DNA of 64,000 nt, taken from Eustoma russellianum (Eukaryota > Streptophyta > Magnoliopsida > Gentianales > Gentianaceae). Both the position numbers and the translations under genes were made by a program. Under the pieces are notes generated by a model. That model saw only the letters and a program-made list of their open reading frames with translations. It was not told the origin of the DNA and did no database searches. The DNA lies in the NCBI GenBank assembly GCA_036186865.1, contig AP025067.1, positions 26,018,554-26,082,553 of the forward strand. Direction: 5' to 3'. How positions within the stretch are numbered: the stretch's first letter is position 1; each line of letters opens with the position of its first letter. Positions 20,640 to 32,389 of this stretch are shown here, piece after piece.

Positions 20640-21660
20640 TAGAGGTACAATAGGCGGTTTGTGACCACTTTACTAACTCGTACTTGCAACCGGGGAAAAG
20701 GAGTATTAGAAAAGTGAAGTTGAAGACAAAAACGTTGCACATGGAGAAGATAATTAAACACACATGGAATGATAGAAAAATAACACCATTTGTCAAGTTC
20801 ATCGTAAGGTTGCCATTAGTTGTAAACACACTGGTGCTTAGATGATATATATCTTTTAAAGTTACTGGTTTGAATCTAAGTAAATGCAATGTAAATGTCT
20901 GTACTATGTCGTCAATCTTATACCAGAGCGAGTTTGAACTCAGACATTTTGTGGATAAAAGTCCTAGACTTTAAGAAATTGTTAAATAATCGAATTTACA
21001 TTTTTCACCAAGTTTTTAGAACTGGATCAATAAAGACTCTTTGTATCACGATATGACTTTTTACCTTCAAAGTTTATTGTAAAGTTGAGAAAGATATTGT
21101 TACAAGAGAGAAAAGAATTAGACCTTATCTTTACCATTTGGGTTATCCATTCTATAGTTTTAAGGATGTAGGGCCCTTTTCTCATAATAAATTGGTTATT
21201 TCTAATAATTTTTTTTGTAAGAAGAATTCTTATATATTTAGGAAAGTTTGATTGGTCGTTTCTTCTGAAACCTGCAAATGCGGATATTCTTTTTGTTTCA
21301 AAAGATATTATTATAAACATTAACCGTAATAATATTTTTAAGACAATAAGTGTATTATAGTGATCAGTTGGAAGTATCAGTCCCATTTTTTTTTCCTTCT
21401 CTTTTTCTTGCAAGGGTACGATTTGATGTGGAAATATTTAATGATGGAATAAGTTGTGTCTTTGTTCAAGGGCCTCGTATCTATCTCATATGTTTCGCAT
21501 GAATTACCTAACTTTAAACTCCTTTCATATTGTCTTTCCTTTTTCCAAGTAAAAGGTCTTCTCGATATTAAATAATTTTTCTCAAAATATTTTAGACTTG
21601 GGAAGGTTTCCGGGGTGGATAACCGTGAATTGGTTTACTGTAAAAAAAAAAAAACCAGAG
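20640..21660. other. AT-rich stretch with one unrecognised open frame
   Basis: The only notable frame is 21027-21413 (minus, 128 residues, Lys/Ile/Asn-rich). Its composition (many Ile, Lys, Phe) resembles plastid proteins such as Ycf1, but I recognise no specific motif. It could be decayed organelle DNA or chance. Confidence 0.3.
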
Positions 21661-21677
21661 AGAGACTGAATCGCTTT

Positions 21678-21934
21678 ACGATCTGGCGTACGCAGTTTTA
21701 CCTTACACTCTGTGCAAGTGGCTGTTTCTGCAGCACGAAAACCATAAATTAGTTAATCATCTTTTAGTCAACGATCTATATAACCATTGTCATTCACCTT
21801 GTTAGACGATCTGGTATACGCAGCCTTACCTTACACTCTGTGCAAGTGGCTGTTTCCGCAGCACGAAAACCATAAATTAGTTAATAATCTTTTTAGTCAA
21901 CGATCTATATAACCATTGTCATTCACCTTGTTAG
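21678..21934. repeat. tandem duplication (128/129 bp) containing a SINE block
   Basis: Units 21678-21805 and 21806-21934 match with only a few differences. Each begins with ACGATCTGG and carries, in antisense, the TACGCAGCCTTACC / CTGTGCAAGTGGCTG SINE block, followed by unrelated AT-rich DNA ending CATTCACCTTGTTAG. Confidence 0.85.
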
Positions 21935-23113
21935 AAAATGCTATTGGAGTGCATTTATAACATAAGAGTAAGAATGTGATGATGTTGAGCCAATAAAGGA
22001 AATGTAAAACACGTCCTTTGTACCTTATAGCATTGGCGACGCAATTCAAGTAATTGTTTCACAAAACTATCAAACACTATTTTCAGATCTTTAAGTTTTT
22101 GTTTTAACATTTGAGGAATAAGCATTTTTATTAAATGATAAAAAAGGCTACTATATTATGGCCAAGACTAATGTGAATGTTCGACGAGTACCAGAGGAAA
22201 TTACTAACTACTCTTTCAGTCTCAAAAATATTTTCATTTTTTTACTTTTTAACATGTATAATTTACACATATTGAAAAATAACGAACCTAGATTCGTCTT
22301 TTGGACCCAAAGATTGATCCGAATAGTGAATCTACTACTGAAACCTGCAAGAACTAGTAGCATTAGAGGCCTCCGAGTTATTCATTCAGGAAAAATCATC
22401 CGATGCTCAAGTCAATTGTGAGTTTAACCTTATTTGTACATTGGAATATGTTTTATTTGTGGAGTATTTGTTCAATTGGACTGAACAATGGTCTCTGTTG
22501 GAGACTTTTTTTTTGTATAGTCTGGGCAGCTAATGTATATTGTGGAGCTATAGAAAAGCTCCAAGTGTCATGTCCCGCTGATGTCGTGCTTGTGCATGGG
22601 TGCCACATGGCTCCACGTGTTGAGTTGTATGGCTAAACTGCTCGCTGACAGGTGTCTACCATGGTAGAAGTCTCTTTTGCGAGCAGCAGTGAAAGCCTTG
22701 GGCATTGTATCGTTGGTCGACCCGCTGGGCATAGCCGAGGTGGTCCTTGAGGCCGTTATGCTAGTGGTTAAGACTGAGGTGGGACTCTGGTCGAGGTGTC
22801 AGTTGGAGTTGATGTGACTAGCTTTTGCCGTTCCAATAGATGTTTGGTCGATGCTGGCTTAAGATCTTTGTCGGCGTCGAAAAAATATCCTGCTTTACCT
22901 GAATTGTACCAACTTGACTGTTTGCTTGGACCAAGTGTGACCAACGTTGACTCTCTAAGGCTAACTGATATCAACTGTAATAGGACGACCCCTTTATACT
23001 TAAACATTTTTCCAGATTGTTGGGTTTTATTCTGATTAAAAAATAAAATAAAATAATATTTTTGACATGGAAATAGCAGTAACATACTCCGAAGGTGTTA
23101 GATAACGGATGTA
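21935..23113. other. intergenic DNA upstream of the X8 gene
   Basis: No domain-bearing ORF was found. From about 22560 to 22800 it is less AT-rich and resembles transposon-derived sequence, but I could not name it. Confidence 0.4.
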
Positions 23114-23264
23114 ATCTCCTCACCGCGCCGTGAGTCACCGCATTTCACTTCCCACCACGTGACACGTGACAGCAGGAGGTGTGGTGAGGCTGGATGAGGT
23201 TGTACCTCCTGCTGTCACGTGTCGCGTGGTGACACAAACAGTGAAGGAGATGCGGTGAGGAGAT
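23114..23264. mobile_element. foldback MITE, copy 2, in the X8 gene upstream region
   Basis: The ends ATCTCCTCACCGC and GCGGTGAGGAGAT are perfect inverted repeats, and the interior folds further: GTGACAGCAGGAGGT pairs with ACCTCCTGCTGTCAC around a loop near 23185-23205. It is related to 11912-12054 in layout and in the ACGTGTCGCGYGGTGAC block. It carries three CACGTG boxes (23156, 23163, 23216). Its right end is about 410 bases before the X8 start codon. Confidence 0.75.
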
Positions 23265-23676
23265 CTAAACCCGTTAGATAAACCATGAGAATAAAAAGAT
23301 AAAATAATAGAGTTAAGTCCCATTGTTTTAAGTTTCAACACATCCATATCTGTCAGTATAAGTTATGTATCTTATATTAATCATAAACTTTGGCTTGAAA
23401 ATTACACCCTCACCTCTTCAATTCACCAAACCCAAGGAGGCAAGAACATTCGACACTTGCCAGAATTCCATCCCAAGTCCCGACTCGATTCCAATTTTAT
23501 ACCTCTCCTCTGTTCTCTAGAAATCTCCATTCATAGCACCTGTAAATCCCCAAAAACATCCTCCCCCACTAAGAAACAACCCCATAAAACTCCTCTTTTC
23601 ACCCTTTATCTTTTTGGTCACATTTTCACAGCAAAAATTCTGGAACCTCAAGTAAAGTTTCAGTCTTAGAAAATCA

Positions 23677-25403
23677 ATGGCTGTTTTTCTAGCTGGTTTG
23701 GTACTTTTCTTTGCCTTGACTGGTCATTCAAGTAAGCCCCTCATCTCCTAATTATTATTATTAGCTTAAAAACTGTTTCTTGATTAAATATCAAGAAAAG
23801 ATGAGGACTTTGTGTTTCTGAGCTGATTTCTGTAACTGGGAAATTTTTCAATTGTTGTACTTAGGTGCTAGTGTTTGCTTGTGCAAAGATGGAGTGAGCA
23901 CCCAACTTCTTCAGAATAACATAGATTATGCTTGTGGAAATGGAGCTGATTGTACACCAATCCTTCAAGGTGGTTCTTGTTTCAATCCTAATACTGTGAA
24001 AGATCATTGTAACTATGCTGTAAATAGCTTTTATCAAAGGAAAAATCAAGCTCCTGGCACCTGTGATTTCACTGGTACTGCAATTGTGTCTCAAACACCT
24101 CCTAGTAAGTTGACCCTCTTGAATCATCTCAATTTCTGTTTCTTTTTGTTCTTATAACTAATTTAACTTCTCCCTTTTGGCTTGCCAAATTTGCAGACGC
24201 TATTTCTGGATGTGTTTATCCTACTAGCCCCAGGTACATATTCATCTTTCGCTATTGTGTTAAATTTTTTTTCTCTAAATGTTTTATTTGAGGGTTATAT
24301 TTTATGAGTGCTTGATCAAGCTTATAAGCGAATAATTGATGTCTTTAAAGTCCCTTTAGCTATTTGGACAGGGTCTTTTGACCAGATGCTTAAAATGTCA
24401 TTATTATTGAGACAGATTCCAATTTCTTATTGCCAACTATAGTAGTACTTACCTGACAAGCATTTTCTAGATTTATAGCGACACAACCTCTGTGTGTTTC
24501 TAACACATGTGCATGGTTGCGTACAGCCTCTATTGCCATGGGGTAATGTTGTTGTTGTATAGCGACGCAATGCGGTTAAAAGAGCCAGGTTAGAGTTCGA
24601 CAAGTGTAGTTCTTTGCCACTCAGTCTTTAGATTAGAGAGAAGAAATTCTAGTTCCATTTGGAGTTTGGGATATGAGAAAGGAATCAGGGTTAGATGAGG
24701 TGGTAATGACTCTTCCTAAACTATTGGTAAGTGATAACTTGGTAGTATCAGACCATTAACTTGATCACTAGACATGAGCCATACCATTTGGTGAGACGGC
24801 AACGGAGTTGCCGGCTTACTGTCTTTGTAAGTAAAATTATAGTTCTGAGTTGAAATTCAAGATAATTGAGCTGTGATGTCAGGGATGTTCAAACTCCTTT
24901 TCTAATTGTTTCACTTTTGTTTTTAGCATGAGTTTGACTTATCATATCATGATGGTGGGATATTATTATTGTTTGATTTGTATGATTTGGTTTCCTCTTG
25001 TGGTCAAAATCATGGCTTTGATTTTCCTGATACTAATTGGAATTGGCATCTTTATGCATTAAGACTTACATTTGTCTTGTTGTTTGTATATTTCAGTGGT
25101 GGTGCTGAAACCACCCCTACATCGCCTACAAACCCATCTATCTCTCCGCCGACGAATCCATCTATTTCTCCTCCGACGAATCCATCTATTACTCCCCCAA
25201 CAAATCCATCTATTACTCCCCCAGGTAGTTCAACAAACCCGATATTTACGCCCCCAGGTGTTTTTTCTCCCCCACCTTTTGGTTTTGGACCCAGTGGGAG
25301 TGGTATTGGCAATGGTGCTGCGTCTATTCGGCAAGGATCCGACCTGCTTGTGTCGTTAGTCATGACACTTGCAATCTCAGGCTTGATATGGTTCATGGAT
25401 TGA
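23677..25403 (+). CDS. X8-domain GPI-anchored protein, plasmodesmata callose-binding (PDCB)-like
   Basis: Four exons, 23677-23731, 23865-24104, 24197-24233 and 25097-25403, all with GT-AG introns, encode 212 residues. Residues 1-20 are a signal peptide. The X8 domain (about 22-106) has eight Cys (23, 25, 42, 48, 57, 67, 85, 104), with NNIDYACG, CNYAVNSFYQ and GTCDFTGTA typical of the family. A linker of TNPSI-SPP repeats (about 118-155) follows. A C-terminal hydrophobic segment (about residues 190-212: VSLVMTLAISGLIWF) after a small-residue stretch fits a GPI-anchor signal. X8 proteins of this layout bind beta-1,3-glucan (callose) at plasmodesmal necks and limit cell-to-cell movement. The usual Trp at the domain start (WCVC) is SVCLC here, as in several PDCB proteins. 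Exon 3 is only 37 bases. The exact paralogue is not determined. Confidence 0.9.
24234..25096 (+). other. third intron of the X8 gene
   Basis: This 863-base intron runs from CAG|GTACAT to TTTCAG|TGG. It holds a truncated SINE-like repeat at about 24477-24559. Confidence 0.8.
24477..24559 (+). repeat. SINE-like repeat, 3' fragment, within an intron
   Basis: CGACACAACCTCTGTGTGTT, then TAACACATGTGCATGGTTGC, then GGTAATGTTGTTGTTG match the tail of the 15302-15560 family. Only the 3' third is present. Confidence 0.6.
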
Positions 25404-26048
25404 ACTCACAGGGAGGCATGTTCGAGTCAAGATTGGTACTTCTTGGGTTGGATATGTGGTAGGTTGTTTTTTGACACTAGGGTGGTTGGATTGGCCGAAT
25501 ATTCTGCTCAGTGAATATTTTATGATATAAAAAAGGTTGGGAATTTGATCCCCTTCTGTAAGTTGGGGAAAATTTGGCTGCGAGGAATAGAAGAATCTGA
25601 TGTCTTTTTCTTAAGTATTATTTGTATAATCTTGAGACAGAATTGTTTGTTTTAGAATTGTCGGTTTTAGAATAGTGGGAAGCTGCTGATGCACCATCCT
25701 TTTTCAATTTTGATTTTGCTTTTAAAAAGTCAGAAATTGCTGCATCTGTAATATCAAGCCTTTGTATTGCAGATTGATTCCCCGGCTGTATGTTCTTGTT
25801 CCCATTTGTGTTTCGTTGGATTATTGAACACTCATTTGCTTCGTAGAGACTTAACTAGCTCTACAAGTGCATACCGATACGTATTCTAAATACACTGTAT
25901 ATTGGTCTAGGGACGATACACTTTTGCGTATTTTTTTGTCTAATAGTATGGATCATTGTATTTTCTGGTGAGAGCATGGTTTGAACTTTGAATGCTATCC
26001 ACCTCTCATGCGCGTGTTTAAAGGAAAAAAATAGATATATGGGCTTAT
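25404..26048. other. 3' flank of the X8 gene
   Basis: The first few hundred bases are probably 3' UTR. No other gene is visible before the copia LTR at 26049. Confidence 0.5.
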
Positions 26049-26404
26049 TGTTGCCTTTTTTGGCTATAATTTTATCCCACACCATGGGTTTAGCAAATGG
26101 AGGGGGAGGTTGAGAGTTATAAATAAACTTCTCCTCCGTAAATCATCTCAAATTTCTATACTTCTCTTATATATCAATAGAAGCAAGCAGTTTAACAGGC
26201 TCGGAGATTAAGCTATCTTGGTTGAACTCCATTACCAAAGTTTTTGGGTGTGTTTATCTCTTTATTTCTTTTATTATTTTGTTCTGTTTATTGTTGTTAT
26301 ACTGTTTTTTTTTCTATTGTAGTATAGTATTCAGTATTATTTGTTGGGTAGCTTTGTTAGTGTTTTGTCCGGTTCATTAGTTCTGAACTGGTTTATTTCA
26401 CTAG
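26049..26404 (+). repeat. 5' LTR of the old copia, part 1
   Basis: It starts TGTTGCC and matches 51099-51450, including GTTGAGAGTTATAAATAAAC (a TATA box, GTTATAAATAA), AATAGAAGCAAGCA and GAACTCCATTAC. It is cut at ACTAG by the Maximus-like insertion. Confidence 0.88.
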
Positions 26405-29400
26405 TGTAGAGAAAAGGGGGTTTGAGTGATTTCAAAATAAGTGATCTAAATGCATGACATATACAAACGTGCATGATATATACATGTATGCATGATACGT
26501 TGCTTACAATTTGCCTTATTTAGCTTATATATAATGTTGCCGGACTAACGAGCCATGAAGCGTTAAAGCTTACATCATATGGCAAATATTTGTTGTGTTT
26601 ATACTATTTTCAGGTGCCACCATTAATGAACTAAACTAGTTCATTAAGTGAAGTACTTAGTTTATTAAACTAAGTAGTTCATTAAAGGAAGCCACACTTG
26701 GAAAAGGCACAAAGGCAACAAGGCTAAGGAAGGAAAGTTTTCTCCTCCTCTCCTCATTAATATATACACGCCATATACATAAATAATACATATATTTTCA
26801 GATTTTTTGAAAAAGGCACACGCACATGTATTCCAACGTACTACCGACACGTTATATATGTTATGTACGTACGTTAACGTCACACCACTATACTTAACTC
26901 ATATTTATGAGTATATTCAGGTCTTATATCATATGATATAAGTCATGGTGATGACAAATTAAATACGACACGTTAAAAGGTTCTAAACCAAAAATTGTCG
27001 TATCGGACAAATACCGAAACTTCGCCAACGTGTCACGTACTTGCCATAAATAAATGGCCAGCCCCTATATTTCAAAAATCATCATAAATTTCGTGGCCTA
27101 CATGATATTTTCAGCCAAAAATACTTTCCATGTTGGCACACACAAATCACCCCATATTAAGGCTAAAATGTGAAGATTTTAATTTTAATTTTGACACATG
27201 ATAAATGGCGTCACTTTAGACCAATCAAGTGCTGAGATTTAAAGTATATATTATATATATTATGTGTAACATAATATATATAACATGTGCAAGAAGTTGG
27301 AATTTAATTAGAGAAAAATCGGGTAATCGATAAATATCGAAAATTTGGTTTTCTACGCACACAATGCATGGAACATTTTTGGCACATCATACGACACATA
27401 TCTAGACACTTTTTACATATGTTATACATCTTAAAGTGTTCTAGAAAATTAAATCAAGGGCTGATTGGAATATAACATGTGTGTATTATTAAATGTGCAC
27501 TATTTTACAAAGTTAGCAAAAATAATTTTTAGCATATGTATATACATCATACACGCACATTGCAGCTGAGATGGAGATTATTTGGAGCCTTGTTGGCATA
27601 TTGATTGGTCAAGAATCAATCATACAATGTTGGTGAATTAAAGAGAGAAGCTACAAATGGTAAGATTTCAAACTTTGTCTCACTTATAACACATGCTGAA
27701 AATTTCAGCATGCTAAGCTTGGCTGGCCGATTTTTGCACTTTAATATGACATATTTTATCATCTTGAATTATGTGATTGATTGGGAGAAGAAATGGAAGT
27801 AATTTGAATATTATTTAAATTCATAAAGTGTGATATTTTATATATCACACATGCTGAAAATTTTTCAGCATGTGTGTGACATGTCATGGCCGAATTCTTG
27901 AGCTTAAAAGTGTCCAAGTTCATTTCCAATGTGATAAAGATATTTACCATTAATTGGTGATTTATTTCAAAAAGAAAAATCAAAGAAAAATGGTAATATT
28001 TTGAATTGTACAACCATGTAACACATGCTGAAAATTCAGCATGGTAAAACCATTATGGCCGATTTTTGTGTCTTAGCAAGGAAGAAATTTTGTCTTGCAA
28101 TTTATGTGACAATCTTGTGCATTATGGAAATAATTTTATGATTGATATTGGCACATGTTTAAGTGATATATTCAGATTTTCCAAGTCATCAAATGATGAC
28201 ACCATCCAATCAATCATGAAGTGCCAAGTAAGCAAAGCTTAAATGATCATCTAATAAGAAGATGTCAAGTAAGCAAGTCCATGTCACAATGATGTCTTAC
28301 ATTCTCCCAAGGACTTAGAAGATAATTTTCAAGAGGGGGACTATACCAAGGGGGGACGTCCATAGTACATTAAAAGGAAAAAAGAGGAGCAAAAACAAGA
28401 CAAGTACAAGCATTGCAAAATCAAAGTGAAAAACGCCTAGCCTCTTCTTGTGCTACATTCTCTTTCTTTCTTTCTTCTTGAAAACCTATTGTATTCATAT
28501 CTTTCAATCTTGAATAGGCTTAATATAGACCACCACATATTCCATATCTTTGTAAAAGATTGATCAAGGTGTGATCAATCTTCATTCTTGCGAGGTGGTA
28601 GTGTTCGTGCATATTGTATTCAACGTACAAGGTTTGTAAAAGGTTGGAGTTAGTGTGTAACTCTATCAACCCTGTGGTAAGGTGTATTGCGTGTGTGTGA
28701 TTAGTGTGAACCAAGGAAGGTGTTCCTTGAAGACTGGAGTAGGTTGTTTATAACCGAACCAGTATAAAATTCTTGGTGCCATTTACTTTCTGCATTTACT
28801 TTCAGTTAGTGCACAGTTTACTCTTTTTGTTCGCATTCGTAAAAATAGTAAACGACTTTCAAAAATCACGAAAATTTCAAGAAACATAGCCACACGTTCT
28901 AGGGTTAATTTGCCATAAGTTTCAACCCTTTTGGATAAGTATAAGTCGATCAAGCATCAAAAGTTCTGAGACCAGTGCAGTCTGATTTTCAGACTTGTAA
29001 AGGTTGAGACTTTGATTATAATTGACATACTTCCCAAAAGAATTTTGCAAAACTGTTTCAACCCACTTAAATATAGTATATAAGGAGTTAGTGGTTAAAT
29101 TTTCAGAGCATTTGGACTTACACACAAATAGGAATAAATGTTTCAAAACCGTCTACCGTTTCTGGCAGATTTGCGCAATCTGATCATCAACGGTTTTTGA
29201 AGGGGTTAAAGGTTGAATTTTAATTTGAAATTTTTAGGGGACCCTCATAACATCTGAGGCTAAGTTCTCTCAAAATTTCAGAATTTTTGGAGACCTATAA
29301 CCGGGTTTTAAAAACGTTTTAAAACTGGTCCTGAAAACAGAATCTGTTTTCAGAAGTTGAGTTGTTTAGTTTTAAACAAATTTTAAAAACCACACTTTCC

Positions 29401-29448
29401 GCACCACCTATTCAACCCCCCTTCTAGTGGTGCCTTGCAGATCCTACA
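26405..29448 (+). repeat. 5' LTR of the Maximus-like copia
   Basis: Unusually long (3 kb), AT-rich, with no coding capacity. It contains three copies of an ACATGCTGAAA...TTTCAGCATG palindrome (about 27690, 27847, 28020) and ends CTTCTAGTGGTGCCTTGCAG followed by ATCCTACA. Confidence 0.93.
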
Positions 29449-29502
29449 AGTGGTATTGGAGAGCAGGAACACTCACTTCAAGGAATCCAACGATTCAGTG
29501 AG

Positions 29503-30534
29503 ATGTCAACCACAAATCTCAAAACCGAGCAAGAAGGTATGTCGAGCCAAAGGCCTCCACTTTTTGACGGTGAGTCGTTTATTCAGTGGAAACTTAGAAT
29601 GAAATTTTTTCTTATGGCTATAGATATAGATCTTTGGTCAATCATTGAAGATGGTCCTTTTGTCCCATCTAAGTTATCTACCGTAGATGGAGTCACATTA
29701 GAAGTTGTTAAACCGAGACAAGAATATACGAGTGACGATAAAAAGAAACTTAGTATGAATGCTAGGGCTATGCAATTGCTCCTAAATGGATTAAGTAAAA
29801 GTGAGTCTAGTTACGTTTCAAACTGTTCGAGTGCACAAGAAATGTGGAGGATACTAGAAATGAAACACGAAGGCACGAGACAAGTAAAAGAGTCAAAAAT
29901 AAACATGCTTATGTCCACACTTGAGTCGTTTAAATTATTGCCTAATGAGTCTATTGTTGATATGGATCTTCGTTTTACTAACATCTACAATTCTCTTGAG
30001 TCTCTTGGTAAAGCTTTTACCACGCAGGAAAAGGTACAGAAAGTCCTACGAAGCCTTCCATCCGAATGGGATCCTAAAGTGACCGCAATAGAAGAAAGCA
30101 TGGAAACTAAGTCAATAAAGATGGAAGAACTAATCGGATCACTTAAAGTTTATGAGAATAAACTCACCATACGGAAATCGGAATCATCTAAACAAGGTAA
30201 AGCTATTGCTTTTAAATCAAATGAATACGTCTCCCCTCCCTCCGATCACGTAGATGATAGTGATTCTGAATCGGATAATGATGACCTAATTCTATTGGCT
30301 AAAGGATTAAGAAAATTTATGAGAAGGTCATTTAGAAACAAAAATAAGGGTACTACATCCAAGAGAAATAAGAACAAGTCAAATGATAAAGACGTTAAAT
30401 GTTATGAATGTGGCAAACTCGGACACTTATCATATGACTGCCCCAACAAAGAAAAGCAAACAATAAATACCCTGACAAGGAGCGGAACAAAAATAGACTC
30501 GTCTCAGAACCCAAACAAAGGAAACGTGCTCTAA
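29503..30534 (+). CDS. gag of the Maximus-like copia (first part)
   Basis: 343 residues from ATG 29503, 54 bases after the 5' LTR. The UBN2/DUF4219-type capsid region lies at about residues 15-230 (PPLFDGESFIQWKLRMKFF near the start, EMWRILEMKHEGT in the middle). An acidic stretch DDSDSESDNDD is near 249-259, and a CCHC zinc knuckle (CYECGKLGHLSYDC) at about 300-313. It would form the particle and bind element RNA. The frame ends at 30534, but related coding continues in another frame, so a frameshift has cut the natural product. Confidence 0.9.
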   Translation: MSTTNLKTEQEGMSSQRPPLFDGESFIQWKLRMKFFLMAIDIDLWSIIEDGPFVPSKLSTVDGVTLEVVKPRQEYTSDDKKKLSMNARAMQLLLNGLSKSESSYVSNCSSAQEMWRILEMKHEGTRQVKESKINMLMSTLESFKLLPNESIVDMDLRFTNIYNSLESLGKAFTTQEKVQKVLRSLPSEWDPKVTAIEESMETKSIKMEELIGSLKVYENKLTIRKSESSKQGKAIAFKSNEYVSPPSDHVDDSDSESDNDDLILLAKGLRKFMRRSFRNKNKGTTSKRNKNKSNDKDVKCYECGKLGHLSYDCPNKEKQTINTLTRSGTKIDSSQNPNKGNVL

Positions 30535-31420
30535 AGGCCTCCACCTGGAGTGATTCATCGGATTCTGAAACTGAGACCGAAGAAGAGACTGCACAAGTAT
30601 GCTTTGCATCCAAAGCATCTAATGAGGTATCATCTACTCTGACTCTGAACCCTCTTATGAAGATCTTTTTAGTCAGTATTTAGAACTGCATAAATTTACT
30701 AAGACTCTCGCTAAGGAAAAGAAACGATTAATTGAAGACAAGAAACTGTTAGAATCTTCTAACGAGAATCTTGTCGCTCAATTAAGCGATTCAAAGAAAG
30801 AGTCATCATGTGTCATTACTGCATTAAAGACAGAGATTTCATCATTAACCACTCAAAATAATGAAATGAAATCCAAGATTTCAAATTTGAAATCAATGAA
30901 TACCGATTTAGAGAAAATGATGAAACAGTTTGATACGGGGTCCAACATGCTGCATCGCATTATATTATCACAAAAGCATGACAGCGACAAAACGGGTTTG
31001 GGATACGTTGATACAAATGAAGTATCAACCAAACCAACTAAGTTTGTGGTGTCTAAGAAAGTAGACACCCCTAAGCCTCAAGTGGCGTCTAAGATGACGC
31101 AAAAGGCCGCCCCTTTCCTCATCACGCCCCACTTCTTCTTCATATCATGTGAAATATAACTTTGTACCATATAGATATGAAAAGAAAAGAATAATGCATA
31201 CACGAAATTCATATCGTCCATGCACTACGCACACACACAAAAGGACATATCAAAAACGTCATTCATTTAATGAGTATAAAGGAGTCCTTGGGCAAAGACC
31301 CAAAGTGCATGCACCACATGTCTACTATATCGCACCTTCATCCACATTCTTGCCATTTGATAGACCGAGAAGGATCACCCAAGTATGGGTACCGAAAGAT
31401 ACTTTTTACCAAGAGGTGAT
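30535..31420 (+). pseudogene. gag C-terminal coiled-coil region, frameshifted
   Basis: Several frames together continue the gag: an acidic Ser/Glu stretch (about 30550-30600), EDLFSQYLELHKFTK (about 30660), a Lys/Glu/Leu-rich coiled coil (30700-30930), then GSNMLHRIILSQKHDSDKTG and LGYVDTNE (30940-31020). This motif is characteristic of the SIRE/Maximus gag-pol junction. At least two frame changes and poor continuity after 31100 mark it as defective. Confidence 0.75.
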
Positions 31421-31474
31421 TAACTAACTCGAAAGGACCCAAAGTTAAAAGGGTACCTAAATCATCTTTGCACA

Positions 31475-32389
31475 TTGCAGGGAGCCCACACATTGAAAGA
31501 TACAACTATTAAGTGGTTCCTTGACAGTGGATGCTCGAGGCACATGACGGGTGACCCGAGCTTGTTCACAAAATTAAAGAAGGTCACCAAAGGCGGATCC
31601 GTGACCTTTGGAGACAACAACGAAGGCAAGATCATCGGAAAAGGTACGATTGGAAATCCAAGCACTCTCCAAATCTCCAACGTCTTTTTGGTAAGCAACT
31701 TATCCTACAATCTTTTTAGCATCTCTCAATTTGTTGACCATGGTTTTAATGTGTGTTTTACTCACCCTTGTTGCAATATAATAAATAAAAATGGAGAAAC
31801 CGTTTTAAAAGGAAAACGAGAAGGTAATATTTTTACACTTTCTATGGATGATGTGGTAGACGCTAAAGTTAAGTGCTTTATGTCAAATGAACCCAATGTG
31901 AATTTATGGCATAGACGTTTAGGACACATTGGCATTTCCACACTAGAAAAACTTCAACGAAAGAACCTAGTACGAGGATTGCCTAAGTTAGATTTAGACA
32001 ACTTTCAGTTGTGTGAATCTTGCATAAAAGGCAAACAAACACGTGAGTCGCTTAAGCCTAAAAATGAAATAAGCACGACTAGAGTCTTAGAACTATTGCA
32101 TATTGATTTGTTTGGTCCTAGTCGCACTACAAGCCTTGGTGGGCGCCACTATGCATGCGTGATTGTTGATGATTTTTCTCGTTATACTTGGACTTTATTT
32201 CTTGCACATAAGGATGATAGTGCCATTGAGATTGCAAAATTAATTAAACAACTTGAAAATCAATACGGTATAAATGTGAAAAAGATAAGAAGTGATAGAG
32301 GCGGTGAGTTTAAAAACAAAGAGATGATTTCGTTTTGCGAAAAAAAGGAATCAAGCATGAGTTTTCGCCACCTAGAACTCCACAATTAA
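31475..32389 (+). pseudogene. protease and integrase N-terminal part of the Maximus-like pol
   Basis: 304 open residues. The aspartic protease motif WFLDSGCSRHMTG lies near residues 13-25. The GAG-pre-integrase zinc-binding region is at about 140-190 (LWHRRLGHIGISTLEKL and then CESCIKGKQTR). The integrase core begins with LLHIDLFGP and DDFSRYTW, and has the second catalytic Asp in SDRGGEF near residue 276. The frame is lost in an A-run at 32339-32346, one A short of the in-frame length. This could be a true mutation or a homopolymer error. Confidence 0.88.

Noticed and set aside
22768..23085. Pair of overlapping ORFs on both strands upstream of the X8 gene
   Set aside because: Neither has a domain. 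Opposite frames are open together because of base composition.
25052..25396. Minus-strand 114-codon ORF with GGVIDGFV repeats
   Set aside because: Antisense shadow of the Pro/Ser repeat exon of the X8 gene, which has splice and domain support on the plus strand.
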